A stretch of 64,000 nucleotides of DNA, taken from CALCLY01 sp900552775 (GTDB lineage Bacteria; Bacillota; Clostridia; UMGS1883; UMGS1540). The first letter of the stretch is position 1. Each line of letters begins with the position of its first letter. The translations under genes were made by a program, and so were the position numbers. Shown piece by piece: positions 16,877 to 24,863 of this stretch. The notes under the pieces were generated by a model. That model was given only the letters and a program-made list of their open reading frames with translations. It had not been told where the DNA came from and made no database searches. The DNA is taken from assembly GCA_937966555.1 (NCBI GenBank), contig CALCLY010000027.1, forward strand, positions 1 through 64,000, given 5' to 3'.

Positions 16877-17920
16877 ATGGCAAAAATTTCCGAAATTTTA
16901 GACAGCGCGGTAGAAAGCTTCCTTGAGATAACCCCAAACATCACATCGCACATGGAAAACTCCGAAAATCCGCATGGTGTTACAAAATCACAAGTGGGTC
17001 TCGGAAATGTTGACAACGCTAAACAGGCATCAAAAACCGAGTTTGATTCTCACACGGGCAACAAGGCAAATCCCCACGGCGTCACAAAATCGCAAGTGGG
17101 TCTCGGAAATGTTGACAACGCTAAACAGGCATCAAAAACCGAGTTTGATTCTCACACGGGCAACAAGGCAAATCCCCACGGCGTCACAAAATCGCAAGTG
17201 GGTCTCGGAAACGTCGACAACGCTAAACAGGCATCAAAAACCGAGTTTGACTCGCACGTTGCCGGCACCGCGTCAAAACATTCCGCCTCCGACATTGTCT
17301 ACGATTCTTCAAGCGGCAAAAGTGTAAAAGATCAGATTCTTTCGATGCAGCTTAATGCAGGTCAGGGCACGCTTTTGCACAACGAACTTCAAAACCGCGA
17401 CACGGCAAATCAGCACAGCATAGACAGCATAACCGATTTGCGCGACGTTTTGGGCTACACAATCGTTATGACGGGCGAAACTACGGACGGCACAACGTAT
17501 GTTGAGCTTTTGGGCGATCCCGCGCTTCCGCAGAGCAAGACAGGCGGATTTTTGGACGAGGACGGCAGGCTCACCGTGCCGCGCGGAATTGTTGCGCGCG
17601 CCGAAGTCAATATTATGTGCGCCCAGTACGCGGCGGACACGGACGGCGTCAACAAAATAAACGGCAATAGCTTAGCAAGATTCTATCTTGATACATGGGC
17701 TTTTGCATTAAACTCAATGCGCCAGATTTGGTATAAAGACGCGTCGGGAAACAATATGGAGTTTACCAAGTTTACAAGAAGCACGGACACCGCCGCAACC
17801 ATTGACGCAAAACTCGCCTTTAAAGATGTGCAGTCAAATAAGCTCACGGTGTGCGGCGCGGCAGATACGCCGATGAAGTGGAGAGCGGAGATTAAAATTT
17901 CAAGTATTTTGAAGGTTTGA
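16877..17920 (+). CDS. Orphan phage tail-fibre-like protein with 34-residue repeats
   Basis: 347 residues with AGAAAGGA 7 bp upstream. Residues 31-132 are three almost identical 34-residue repeats with the motif GVTKSQVGLGNVDNAKQAS, a motif frequent in phage tail fibres and related appendages. A segment LLHNELQNRDTANQHSIDSI follows, then a C-terminal domain of about 155 residues that may be a beta-rich receptor or carbohydrate-binding head. No signal peptide or membrane span. No other phage structural gene is nearby, so it is either a prophage remnant or a domesticated appendage gene with its own promoter. Confidence 0.7.
   Translation: MAKISEILDSAVESFLEITPNITSHMENSENPHGVTKSQVGLGNVDNAKQASKTEFDSHTGNKANPHGVTKSQVGLGNVDNAKQASKTEFDSHTGNKANPHGVTKSQVGLGNVDNAKQASKTEFDSHVAGTASKHSASDIVYDSSSGKSVKDQILSMQLNAGQGTLLHNELQNRDTANQHSIDSITDLRDVLGYTIVMTGETTDGTTYVELLGDPALPQSKTGGFLDEDGRLTVPRGIVARAEVNIMCAQYAADTDGVNKINGNSLARFYLDTWAFALNSMRQIWYKDASGNNMEFTKFTRSTDTAATIDAKLAFKDVQSNKLTVCGAADTPMKWRAEIKISSILKV
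16967..17272 (+). repeat. Three 102-bp in-frame tandem repeats
   Basis: The DNA of the three 34-codon units is nearly identical, especially units 1 and 2 over GTCTCGGAAATGTTGACAAC. This implies recent duplication or gene conversion, and the copy number can be expected to vary. Confidence 0.9.
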
Positions 17921-17936
17921 GGAGCGGAGCACAAAA

Positions 17937-18061
17937 CGGGCGACCACATAGGGGCGCCCCTACGGCGTCGGGACAAGCTGCGCTCCGTTCCGACGATATG
18001 AGGGTAGAAATGCAACGCATTTCGTAAGCAACGCGCCGAGAAGAGCGAGCCGGGCGAGCGA
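17937..18061 (-). repeat. REP-like element with C and B fragments
   Basis: A minus-orientation REP at 17937-17963 with one altered arm base. It is followed by the tail of module C (GACAAGCTGCGCTCC) and B hairpin 2 (GAAATGC/GCATTTC), ending in a variant GAGCGAGCCGGGCGAGCG. Sits between the tail-fibre-like and HTH genes. Confidence 0.75.
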
Positions 18062-18081
18062 TATAAAGAAAGGAGTTTATA

Positions 18082-18882
18082 ATGCCTGTTTTAAAAACCG
18101 AAAAAACACACGGTTTCACCGTTTTGGACAATACTTTTCTGAGAGACAAAAATCTTTCTCTTAAGGCAAAAGGCATTTTAAGTCTCATGCTTTCGCTCCC
18201 TCCGGACTGGGAGTTTTCCGAAGCGGGGCTCACCGCAATATGCAAAGAAGGCAAAGACAGCGTGCACTCCGCCTTAAAGGAGCTTGAATCCTGCGGCTAT
18301 ATTATGCGCGAGCGCGTCAGAAACGAAAAAGGGCGCGTCACCTCGTCGCGCTACACCGTTTCGGAAACTCCTGTTTTTGAAAAACCCGTGAAGGAAAACC
18401 CGAAAGCGGCAAAACCAAAAGCGGAAAATCCGCAGCAATTAAATAAAGAAATAATAAATAAAGACATACAAAATAAAGATGTATCAAATACTTATCGAAT
18501 CGGTTCTTATGAAACGATAGGACTTGATGAGTACCGCGCATACTTAAAGCTCATAAAAAAGAACATAAGCTACGAAACGCTTTGCCGGCGGCGCAAACAC
18601 GAGATTCCCAAAATTGACGGCATTTGCGACCTGCTTTGCCGGACGCTCTGTTCAAAGCGCGAAAGCATTGTGATTTCCGCGGAAAGCTATCCCGCAGACC
18701 TTGTAAAATCGCGCCTTTTAAAGCTTCATGACGGGCATGTTCTCTATGTTCTTGACTGCATGAGCGAAAACACGGCTCATATCCGCAATATAAAAAAATA
18801 TATTCTTGCCGCGCTTTTTAACGCACCTTCCACCATCGATGCGTATTATGAGGCTAAGGCGAATGAATTGAGCAATATGTAA
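18082..18882 (+). CDS. Phage/plasmid-type helix-turn-helix protein
   Basis: 266 residues with AAAGGAG upstream. The N-terminal 90 residues form a winged-helix domain (FTVLDNTFLRDKNLSLKAKG opening, then LTAICKEGKDSVHSALKELESCGYI), as in replication initiator-like proteins of conjugative plasmids, ICEs and prophages. A lysine/asparagine-rich linker with KEIINKDIQNKD follows, and then a C-terminal helical domain of about 140 residues. Its presence near a tail-fibre-like gene suggests remnants of a mobile element. No replication origin or partner genes are seen; function as an initiator is unproven. Confidence 0.65.
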   Translation: MPVLKTEKTHGFTVLDNTFLRDKNLSLKAKGILSLMLSLPPDWEFSEAGLTAICKEGKDSVHSALKELESCGYIMRERVRNEKGRVTSSRYTVSETPVFEKPVKENPKAAKPKAENPQQLNKEIINKDIQNKDVSNTYRIGSYETIGLDEYRAYLKLIKKNISYETLCRRRKHEIPKIDGICDLLCRTLCSKRESIVISAESYPADLVKSRLLKLHDGHVLYVLDCMSENTAHIRNIKKYILAALFNAPSTIDAYYEAKANELSNM

Positions 18883-18902
18883 CGGCGAGCGGCCGCATAG
18901 GG

Positions 18903-19145
18903 ACAAATCACGAATTGTCCGCATGGTGTGCGGACAATAAACGGGCGACCACATAGGGTCGCCCCTACGGCGTCGGAACAAGCTGCGCTTCGTTCCGATT
19001 TTGAATACAAAATCAGTCACATGCTCCGCTGTCCCTCCTTTTCCGCGAAAAGTCACGTTTGCTTCGGCTATGTGCCCCAAAATGTGCACATAACGCCTTC
19101 GCGGCACTACCAACTTTTCGCGGTTGTTTTGGGGAAAGCGGTTTA
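18903..19145 (-). repeat. REP-like element (18942-18968) with module C
   Basis: Begins with an ATTCGTGAATTGTCC-like dyad fragment, then a minus-orientation REP, then a full module C. The C hairpin stem here is GATTTTG/CAAAATC, a compensated change from the copy at 16.2 kb. Confidence 0.75.
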
Positions 19146-19392
19146 AAATCATAAAAAGCCGCGACCTGTGCGTGGCTTTTTATTCCTATATGAGGGTAGG
19201 AAACAACATGTTGTTTCCGTAAGCGGAGCGCCGAATGCAACCAAACGCAATGCTTGCTTTGCGTTTGAGAGCGAACAAGCGTGAGCGACCGCCGGGCTTT
19301 GGGAAAATAGCGCAGAATGGACAAACTGAGCCCAAGCAAAGCTTGGGGTTACCCGAAGGCGTACAAAGGTACGCCGAGAGGCGAAGTTTGTT
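19146..19392 (+). repeat. Complete B-D structured repeat
   Basis: The most complete copy without an insertion. It holds the terminator-like stem AAAAAGCC/GGCTTTTT, TATATGAGGGTA, hairpin GGAAACAACA/TGTTGTTTCC, GCGCCGAATGCA, hairpin CAAACGCA/TGCGTTTG, GAGCGAACAAGCGTGAGCGA, and then module D with stems CCCAAGC/GCTTGGG and GGCGTAC/GTACGCC. About 245 bp, no ORF. Confidence 0.75.
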
Positions 19393-19529
19393 CATAGCAT
19401 AAAGCAAATAAGATGCAGAAATTTGCTGTGCGAATTTCAACATCTTTCTGCCATCTTCGATATACACTCTAAAAAAACATTTTTGTTTATTCTTTTTGCT
19501 TTATGCGATCTGTGCATTTTTACAAAGTC

Positions 19530-19967
19530 CTATATTACGTAGTCGTTTGCTCCGCGCTCTGTATACTCCTCAATCAAATCGCGCAGCGTAACCGAATCAA
19601 GATAATCCTCCACCGCCTTATAAAGTCCGCGCCACAGCGGCAGCGTCATACAACCCTGCGCACGCGGACAGTCGGGCGGAGACTGCTCCGCACACAGCAC
19701 CGGGGCAAGGCTGCCCTCGGTACATCGGAGAATTTCGCCGGCGGTGTAACACTCCGGCGCCTTTCTGAGCATATAGCCGCCGCGGTAGCCTCTGTTGGTT
19801 TTGAGAAAACCGGCACTGTTTAAAACAGGCACAATCTGCTCCAGATATTTTTTTGAAATACCCTGCCGCTCCGCGATGTCGTTTAAAGGAATGTATTCCT
19901 CCTCGGCATGCATGGCAAGGTCAAGCATCATGCGGATTGCATAGCGGCCTTTTGTTGAAATTTTCAT
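19530..19967 (-). CDS. Rrf2-family transcriptional regulator (IscR/CymR type)
   Basis: 145 residues. Winged helix at the N-terminus (KGRYAIRMMLDLA, then ISKKYLEQIVPVLNSAGFL). Three cysteines at 92, 100 and 106 could bind an iron-sulfur cluster as in IscR, where the positions are 92, 98 and 104; CymR proteins usually lack them. It lies 12 bp downstream of cysK with GAGGTGA as its ribosome site, so both are in one transcript. Likely controls cysteine or iron-sulfur genes, including its own operon (inference). Confidence 0.88.
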   Translation of the reverse strand: MKISTKGRYAIRMMLDLAMHAEEEYIPLNDIAERQGISKKYLEQIVPVLNSAGFLKTNRGYRGGYMLRKAPECYTAGEILRCTEGSLAPVLCAEQSPPDCPRAQGCMTLPLWRGLYKAVEDYLDSVTLRDLIEEYTERGANDYVI

Positions 19968-19979
19968 TATTTCACCTCA

Positions 19980-20909
19980 TCAGTCTTCAAACATCGGTGT
20001 TGAGAGATATCTGTCTCCGGTGTCGGGCAGTAAAGCTACAATAACTTTTCCGCGGTTTTCGGGTCTTCTTGCAAGTTCTGCCGCCGCAAATACCGCAGCT
20101 CCCGACGAAATGCCGACCAAAACGCCCTCGCGTCTTGCAATTTCTTTTCCGGTTTTGAAAGCGTCTTCGTTCTGAACGGCTATAACCTCATCGTAAATCT
20201 TGGTGTTGAGCGTTTCGGGAACAAAGCCTGCGCCTATGCCCTGTATTTTGTGAGGACCTGCAACGCCCTTTGAAAGAACGGGCGATGTTGCGGGCTCCAC
20301 TGCAACAACCTTAACATTCGGGTTTTTGGATTTTAAATATTCGCCCACGCCCGTAACCGTGCCGCCCGTACCTACGCCGGCAACGAAAATATCAACTTTT
20401 CCGTCCGTATCGTTCCAGATTTCGGGGCCGGTTGTTTTTTTGTGCGCTTCGGGGTTTGCGGGGTTTGTAAACTGGCTCGGGATAAATCCGCCCGGAGTTT
20501 CGGAAAGAAGCTCTTCAGCCTTTGCAATTGCGCCTTTCATGCCCTTTGCGCCCTCAGTCAGCACGATTTGTGCGCCGTACGCCTTTAAAAGATTGCGGCG
20601 CTCAACGCTCATGGTCTCGGGCATTGTGAGGATAATTTTATATCCTCTTGCCGCCGCAACGGACGCCAAGCCTATGCCGGTGTTGCCGCTTGTGGGTTCT
20701 ATTATAACCGAGCCCGGGCGAAGCTTTCCGCTTTTTTCCGCCTCGTCAATCATGGCAAGCGCAACTCTGTCTTTTACGCTTCCGGCAGGATTGAAATATT
20801 CAAGCTTTGCCAGAATATCAGCCTCAAGACCTTCAGCCTTTATGTAGTTTGTAAGTTTCAGAAGCGGTGTGCCTCCTATTAAATCGGTTGCTTTTTCATA
20901 TACTTTCAT
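19980..20909 (-). CDS. cysK: Cysteine synthase (O-acetylserine sulfhydrylase)
   Basis: 309-residue PLP enzyme that makes cysteine from O-acetylserine and sulfide. The PLP lysine is Lys46 in GSVKDR, the substrate loop is TSGNTG at 73-78, and the phosphate-binding loop GTGGTVTG lies near 177. The start at 20909 has GGGAG upstream; a longer reading to 21014 runs through the promoter and was rejected. First gene of cysK-rrf2. A perfect sigma-A promoter and a dyad in the initial transcribed region are visible upstream. Confidence 0.96.
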   Translation of the reverse strand: MKVYEKATDLIGGTPLLKLTNYIKAEGLEADILAKLEYFNPAGSVKDRVALAMIDEAEKSGKLRPGSVIIEPTSGNTGIGLASVAAARGYKIILTMPETMSVERRNLLKAYGAQIVLTEGAKGMKGAIAKAEELLSETPGGFIPSQFTNPANPEAHKKTTGPEIWNDTDGKVDIFVAGVGTGGTVTGVGEYLKSKNPNVKVVAVEPATSPVLSKGVAGPHKIQGIGAGFVPETLNTKIYDEVIAVQNEDAFKTGKEIARREGVLVGISSGAAVFAAAELARRPENRGKVIVALLPDTGDRYLSTPMFED

Positions 20910-20964
20910 AATGAACTCCCTTCCGCCGAGCGTGCCGGCTAAAAAAATAATTAAATTTAGTTTA

Positions 20965-20981
20965 CCTATCTGTTTTATAGG
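20965..20981. promoter_or_regulatory. Possible regulator operator overlapping the cysK transcription start
   Basis: Inverted repeat CCTAT, 7 bp, ATAGG, located 5 bp downstream of the -10 hexamer. Plausible site for the Rrf2 protein encoded in the same operon; assignment is by position only. Confidence 0.4.
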
Positions 20982-20985
20982 CTTT

Positions 20986-21014
20986 ATTATAGCACCGCTT
21001 CTTATGCTTGTCAA
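20986..21014 (-). promoter_or_regulatory. Perfect sigma-A promoter of cysK-rrf2
   Basis: TTGACA, 17 bp, TATAAT on the minus strand, 77 bp upstream of the cysK start. Confidence 0.85.
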
Positions 21015-21077
21015 TACTTTTTTTAAAATTTTTTATTTTTTTGAAAAGAATTCAATATTGAAAACGGAAAAAGGCTT

Positions 21078-21580
21078 AAATTCATAAAAAGCCGCGGCGT
21101 GTACGTGGCTTTTTATTCCTATATGAGGGTAGGAAACAATGTGTTGTTTCCGTAAGCGGAGCGCCGAATGCAACCAAACGCAATGCTTGCTTTGCGTTTG
21201 AGAGCGAACAAGCGTGAGCGACCGTAAAAGCCGCGACCTGTGCGTGGCTTTTTATTCCTATATGAGGGTAGGAAACAATGTGTTGTTTCCGTAAGCGGAG
21301 CGCCGAATGCAACCAAACGCAATGCTTGCTTTGCGTTTGAGAGCGAACAAGCGTGAGCGACCGTAAAAGCCGCGACCTGTGCGTGGCTTTTTATTCCTAT
21401 ATGAGGGTAGGAAACAATGTGTTGTTTCCGTAAGCGGAGCGCCGAATGCAACCAAACGCAATGCTTGCTTTGCGTTTGAGAGCGAACAAGCGTGAGCGAC
21501 CGTAAAAGCCGCGACCTGTGCGTGGCTTTTTATTCCTATATGAGGGTAGAAATGCAACGCATTTCGTAAGCCAAGGCAAG
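21078..21580 (+). repeat. Tandem array of 139-bp B-module units
   Basis: Units begin at 21091, 21230, 21369 and 21508 with an exact 139-bp period. Units 2 and 3 are identical over their length. The fourth switches to a different hairpin 2 (GAAATGC/GCATTTC) at about 21548. Each unit carries a terminator-like hairpin, so four terminators lie in a row between cysK and uxaA. No unique spacers, hence not CRISPR. Confidence 0.9.
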
Positions 21581-21582
21581 CA

Positions 21583-21609
21583 CGGGCGACCACACAGGGT
21601 CGCCCCTAC
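21583..21609 (-). repeat. REP-like element inside a B-module hairpin loop
   Basis: Minus-orientation copy placed where the loop of B hairpin 3 would be; the right arm GGTCGTTTTAGGAGCGAAC continues after it. Confidence 0.85.
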
Positions 21610-21755
21610 GGTCGTTTTAGGAGCGAACAAGTGTGAGCGACACCGCGGGGATAGGAAAAAAGCTTTGGAATCGACAAACTGAGCCGCAGCAAGGTAAAAC
21701 TTGCTGCGGGTTACCCGAAGGCGTATGTGTATACGCCGAGAGGCGAAGTTTGCCC
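21610..21755 (+). repeat. B-module 3' end and a covarying module D
   Basis: GAGCGAACAAGTGTGAGCGA leads into module D with stems CCGCAGCAAG/CTTGCTGCGG and GGCGTAT/ATACGCC. These differ from the copies at 16.1 and 19.3 kb, yet pairing is kept and the linkers GTTACCCGAA and GAGAGGCGAAGTTT are identical. Confidence 0.8.
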
Positions 21756-21843
21756 GATAGCAAGAAAATAATAATTTCAGAAAAATCAAAATATTGATTT
21801 TTCTACTTTAAAATAAATAAAACATTACTGTTTATTTTTTTCT

Positions 21844-22081
21844 TGCGTTCCGGAGTTTTTTAACATCCCCTTTTGTGTTGCGGAAAAAAACGGGCGACCA
21901 CTGGGGGGTCGCCCCTACGGTATAATATTGAGAGCGTATAAATTCATAAAAAGCCGCGACCTGTGCGTGGCTTTTTATTCCTATATGAGGGTAGAAATGC
22001 AACGCATTTCGTAAGCGAAGCGCCGAATGCAAACTCGAAGGGCATACTTGTAGCCCTTCGAAGAGCTCGCCGTGCGAGCGA
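21844..22081 (-). repeat. REP-like element (21891-21918) and B module next to uxaA
   Basis: Starts with GCGTTCCGGAGTTTTTTAAC, also found at 61.2 kb beside the transposase. A 28-bp minus-orientation REP with one extra loop base follows, then a complete B module whose third hairpin is TCGAAGGGC/GCCCTTCGA, a third version of that stem. It ends 3 bp from the uxaA stop codon and may act as its terminator. Confidence 0.75.
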
Positions 22082-22083
22082 AT

Positions 22084-23454
22084 TTATAATACCACGCCGT
22101 CCTTAAATATCGATATCTCCTTGTATCCGTTTACCTCGTTTTTTGTCTCCTTACCGGACGCGACGGATATTACAAAATCGAAAAAGTCATCGTCCCGGTC
22201 CGCACCTTCAAGCACGGGCGAGGAGTCATAATCTATCCAGCCTTTTTTTCTGTCGGCAAGAACCTTGTTTGTGGATATCTTCACCGTGGGTACGGGAGCG
22301 CCGAGAGGAGTTCCCCTGCCGGTTGTGAAAAGAATCATATGCACTCCGGCGGCAGTTAAATTCGTGATTGCGACAATGTCGTTTCCGGGGCCGTTTAAAA
22401 GCGACAGACCGTTTTCCGTAACCCTGTCTCCGTAATCCAGAACAGCCGTCACTTCGCCTTTTCCGCCTTTCTGTATACATCCCGTGGATTTTTCCTCAAG
22501 GGTTGTGATTCCGCCTTCTTTATTTCCGGGCGATGGGTTCTCGTAAACCACCTGTCCGTGAGACGTGAAATAATCCTTGAAATTGTTTATAAGCTTTACG
22601 GTGTCGTCAAAAACGGCTTTGGATTTGCAGCGCTCCATAAGAAAATGCTCCGCTCCGAACATTTCGGGCACCTCCGTCAGCACACATGCGCCGCCGAAAG
22701 AAATCATCTTATCGGAAAATCTGCCGACAAGCGGATTTGCGCTTATGCCGGAAAAGCCGTCGCTTCCGCCGCATTTAAGACCTATCTTAAGCTTTGATAC
22801 GGGCACGGGCTCTCTTTTAAACGTATCGGCATATGCCTGAAGTTCCTTTATAATCTTTGTGCCTTCCGCTATTTCGTCCCCGCAGTCCTGGCAGTTTAAA
22901 AACCTGATGCGCTTTTCGTCGTAATCGCCGAGAACCTTTTTAAATTCGGCAATATTGTTATTTTCGCAGCCGAGACCCAAAACCAGCACACCTGCGGCAT
23001 TCGGATTCATGCAGAGGCCTCGCAGCACAAGCTGCGTTGTTTTATGGTCGCCGCAAAGCTGCGAGCAGCCGAAAGGATGCGGAAAAGAATATGCTCCCGT
23101 AAGAGACGCAAGCTTTTCGGCAGTCTTATTTACACAGCCGACGGTATTTATTATCCATACCTCGTTTCTTATTCCGACTTCTCCGTTTCCGCGCACGTAT
23201 CCCATGAAAGTTTTGTCCGTGTGAACACGTTCTATGGGTTCGTTCTTCGGGCAATATGTGTATTCCAGATTGCCCGAAAGATTCGTTTTCATGTTATGCG
23301 TGTGAACATGCTCGCCCTTTTTTATGTCACATACGGCGTGACCTATGGGGTTGCCGTATTTTATTATGTTTTCGCCCTTTTTTATATCGCAGAGCGCATA
23401 TTTATGCCCGTTTTGAAGGTTAACCTCGACATTGTCAAGTACATTAATTCTCAT
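22084..23454 (-). CDS. uxaA: Altronate dehydratase
   Basis: 456 residues. An N-terminal SAF domain (about 1-95, GHAVCDIKKGEHVHTHN) is fused to the UxaA C-terminal catalytic domain, with conserved cysteines in HPFGCSQLCGDH and LKCGGSDGFSG that may hold an iron centre. Converts D-altronate to 2-keto-3-deoxygluconate in galacturonate breakdown. Start overlaps the end of uxaB by 11 bp, so translation is coupled. Slightly shorter than E. coli UxaA (495 residues) but complete at both ends. Confidence 0.93.
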   Translation of the reverse strand: MRINVLDNVEVNLQNGHKYALCDIKKGENIIKYGNPIGHAVCDIKKGEHVHTHNMKTNLSGNLEYTYCPKNEPIERVHTDKTFMGYVRGNGEVGIRNEVWIINTVGCVNKTAEKLASLTGAYSFPHPFGCSQLCGDHKTTQLVLRGLCMNPNAAGVLVLGLGCENNNIAEFKKVLGDYDEKRIRFLNCQDCGDEIAEGTKIIKELQAYADTFKREPVPVSKLKIGLKCGGSDGFSGISANPLVGRFSDKMISFGGACVLTEVPEMFGAEHFLMERCKSKAVFDDTVKLINNFKDYFTSHGQVVYENPSPGNKEGGITTLEEKSTGCIQKGGKGEVTAVLDYGDRVTENGLSLLNGPGNDIVAITNLTAAGVHMILFTTGRGTPLGAPVPTVKISTNKVLADRKKGWIDYDSSPVLEGADRDDDFFDFVISVASGKETKNEVNGYKEISIFKDGVVL

Positions 23455-24712
23455 ATTTTGAAACCTCGTCGTAAAGGAAGCTTAAATCCTCGTCCCAGAA
23501 ATCCTTGTTTGCCAGTATCTCGCGAAGGCTCTTTTCCTTCATAAACTTCATAACGTCCTCAGCGTCGTTGGGAGTTCCCTTTTTGTAAAACTCAACAAGC
23601 TTTGCAAATGAGAAAAGCAGCGTCTCCGGCATTTTATTGTATCTTTTTATATATTCAAGTATCGAAGGCAGCACGCGAACCTTAAATTTGCTTACGCTGT
23701 TTAACGCAATCGAGGAAAGGTAATGCCTGATGTACGGATTTGCAAATCTTTCGATAACGCTGTCTGCGTATTCCACAAGTTCACCGTGCGGCAAATCAAG
23801 CGTGGGGATAATCTCATCGTAAACGCATTTTTTGATGTACGCGAGCATTTTGGGGTCATCTATGCAGCTTTTTACAGTGTCGAATCCCGAAAGAAGCGCA
23901 TAGGGCACAAGAGATGTGTGAGCGCCGTTTAATATTCTTACTTTTCTTGTTCTGTACATTTCGAGATTGTCGCAGATTATTACGTTAAGACCCGCTTTTT
24001 CAAACGGCAGATCCGTCAGAGCCTCCTTGGGGCCTTCTATTACCCAAAGGTGGAAATACTCCGATGTGTTGAGCATTTTATCTTCATAGCCGAGGTCGAT
24101 TTTCTCGTCTTTGGGGTATCCGGTGTTGATTCTGTCAACAAGCGTTGAGCAGAAAACATTTTTTTCGCCTACCCAGTCGATAAAGTCCCGGCAGAGATTC
24201 CACTCTGCGGCATATCTCAAAACGATTTCCTTAAGTTTTTTGCCGTTTTTGTCGATAAGTTCACAGGGAAGGAAAACAAATCCGTCAAGTCCGAGCGTAA
24301 ATCTCTTGTAAAGCAGCGCGCAAACCTTTGCCGGGAACGATGCCGGCGGACAGTCGGTTGCTTTGTCACCCTCGTGATACGCAATGCCCGATTCCGTTGT
24401 GTTTGAAATAACAAATTTAAAATCGGGGTTTTCCGCAAGCGCCAAAAACGCGTCATAGTCGTCATAAGGCTTAACGCAGCGGACAATGGAGTCTACCTTT
24501 GTTATTTCAACGCCCTCCGTTCCGCGGATGATATGCGTGTATTTGCAGCCCTGCGCCGTGAGCATGTCGCACATTCCGCGCTCTATGGGCTGTACCGCAA
24601 CAACACCGTAATTTGTAAGACCCTTATCATTCATTTTCTGTATCATCCAGTCTGCAAAGCCGCGCAGGAAGCCGCCCTCGCCAAACTGTATTATTTTTTC
24701 TGTTCTTGACAT
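23444..24712 (-). CDS. uxaB: Tagaturonate reductase (altronate oxidoreductase)
   Basis: 422 residues of the polyol/mannitol dehydrogenase family. NAD-binding begins at the N-terminus (IIQFGEGGFLRGF), and the catalytic-domain motif KVRILNGAHTSLVPYALLSG is characteristic of UxaB/UxuB. It reduces tagaturonate to altronate, the substrate of the downstream uxaA product. GAGGAGG precedes the start at 24712. An AraC regulator is divergently encoded 150 bp away. Fructuronate reductase (UxuB) is the alternative; the uxaA partner favours UxaB. Confidence 0.92.
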   Translation of the reverse strand: MSRTEKIIQFGEGGFLRGFADWMIQKMNDKGLTNYGVVAVQPIERGMCDMLTAQGCKYTHIIRGTEGVEITKVDSIVRCVKPYDDYDAFLALAENPDFKFVISNTTESGIAYHEGDKATDCPPASFPAKVCALLYKRFTLGLDGFVFLPCELIDKNGKKLKEIVLRYAAEWNLCRDFIDWVGEKNVFCSTLVDRINTGYPKDEKIDLGYEDKMLNTSEYFHLWVIEGPKEALTDLPFEKAGLNVIICDNLEMYRTRKVRILNGAHTSLVPYALLSGFDTVKSCIDDPKMLAYIKKCVYDEIIPTLDLPHGELVEYADSVIERFANPYIRHYLSSIALNSVSKFKVRVLPSILEYIKRYNKMPETLLFSFAKLVEFYKKGTPNDAEDVMKFMKEKSLREILANKDFWDEDLSFLYDEVSKYEN

Positions 24713-24863
24713 ATTTGTTCCTCCTCTTTTTCTTTTTATATTACTGTTATTGTACCGCAATTTTATAGTGTTTTCCTTTAATATATTATCATATTGAATG
24801 AAAATCTTTAATTTTTTGTTGTATTTTGTTTTGAAATGTGATATTATTGTTTCGGTGATTTAT

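Noticed and set aside
21078..21580. CRISPR array
   Set aside because: Period is 139 bp, the whole unit repeats, and there are no unique spacers or cas genes.
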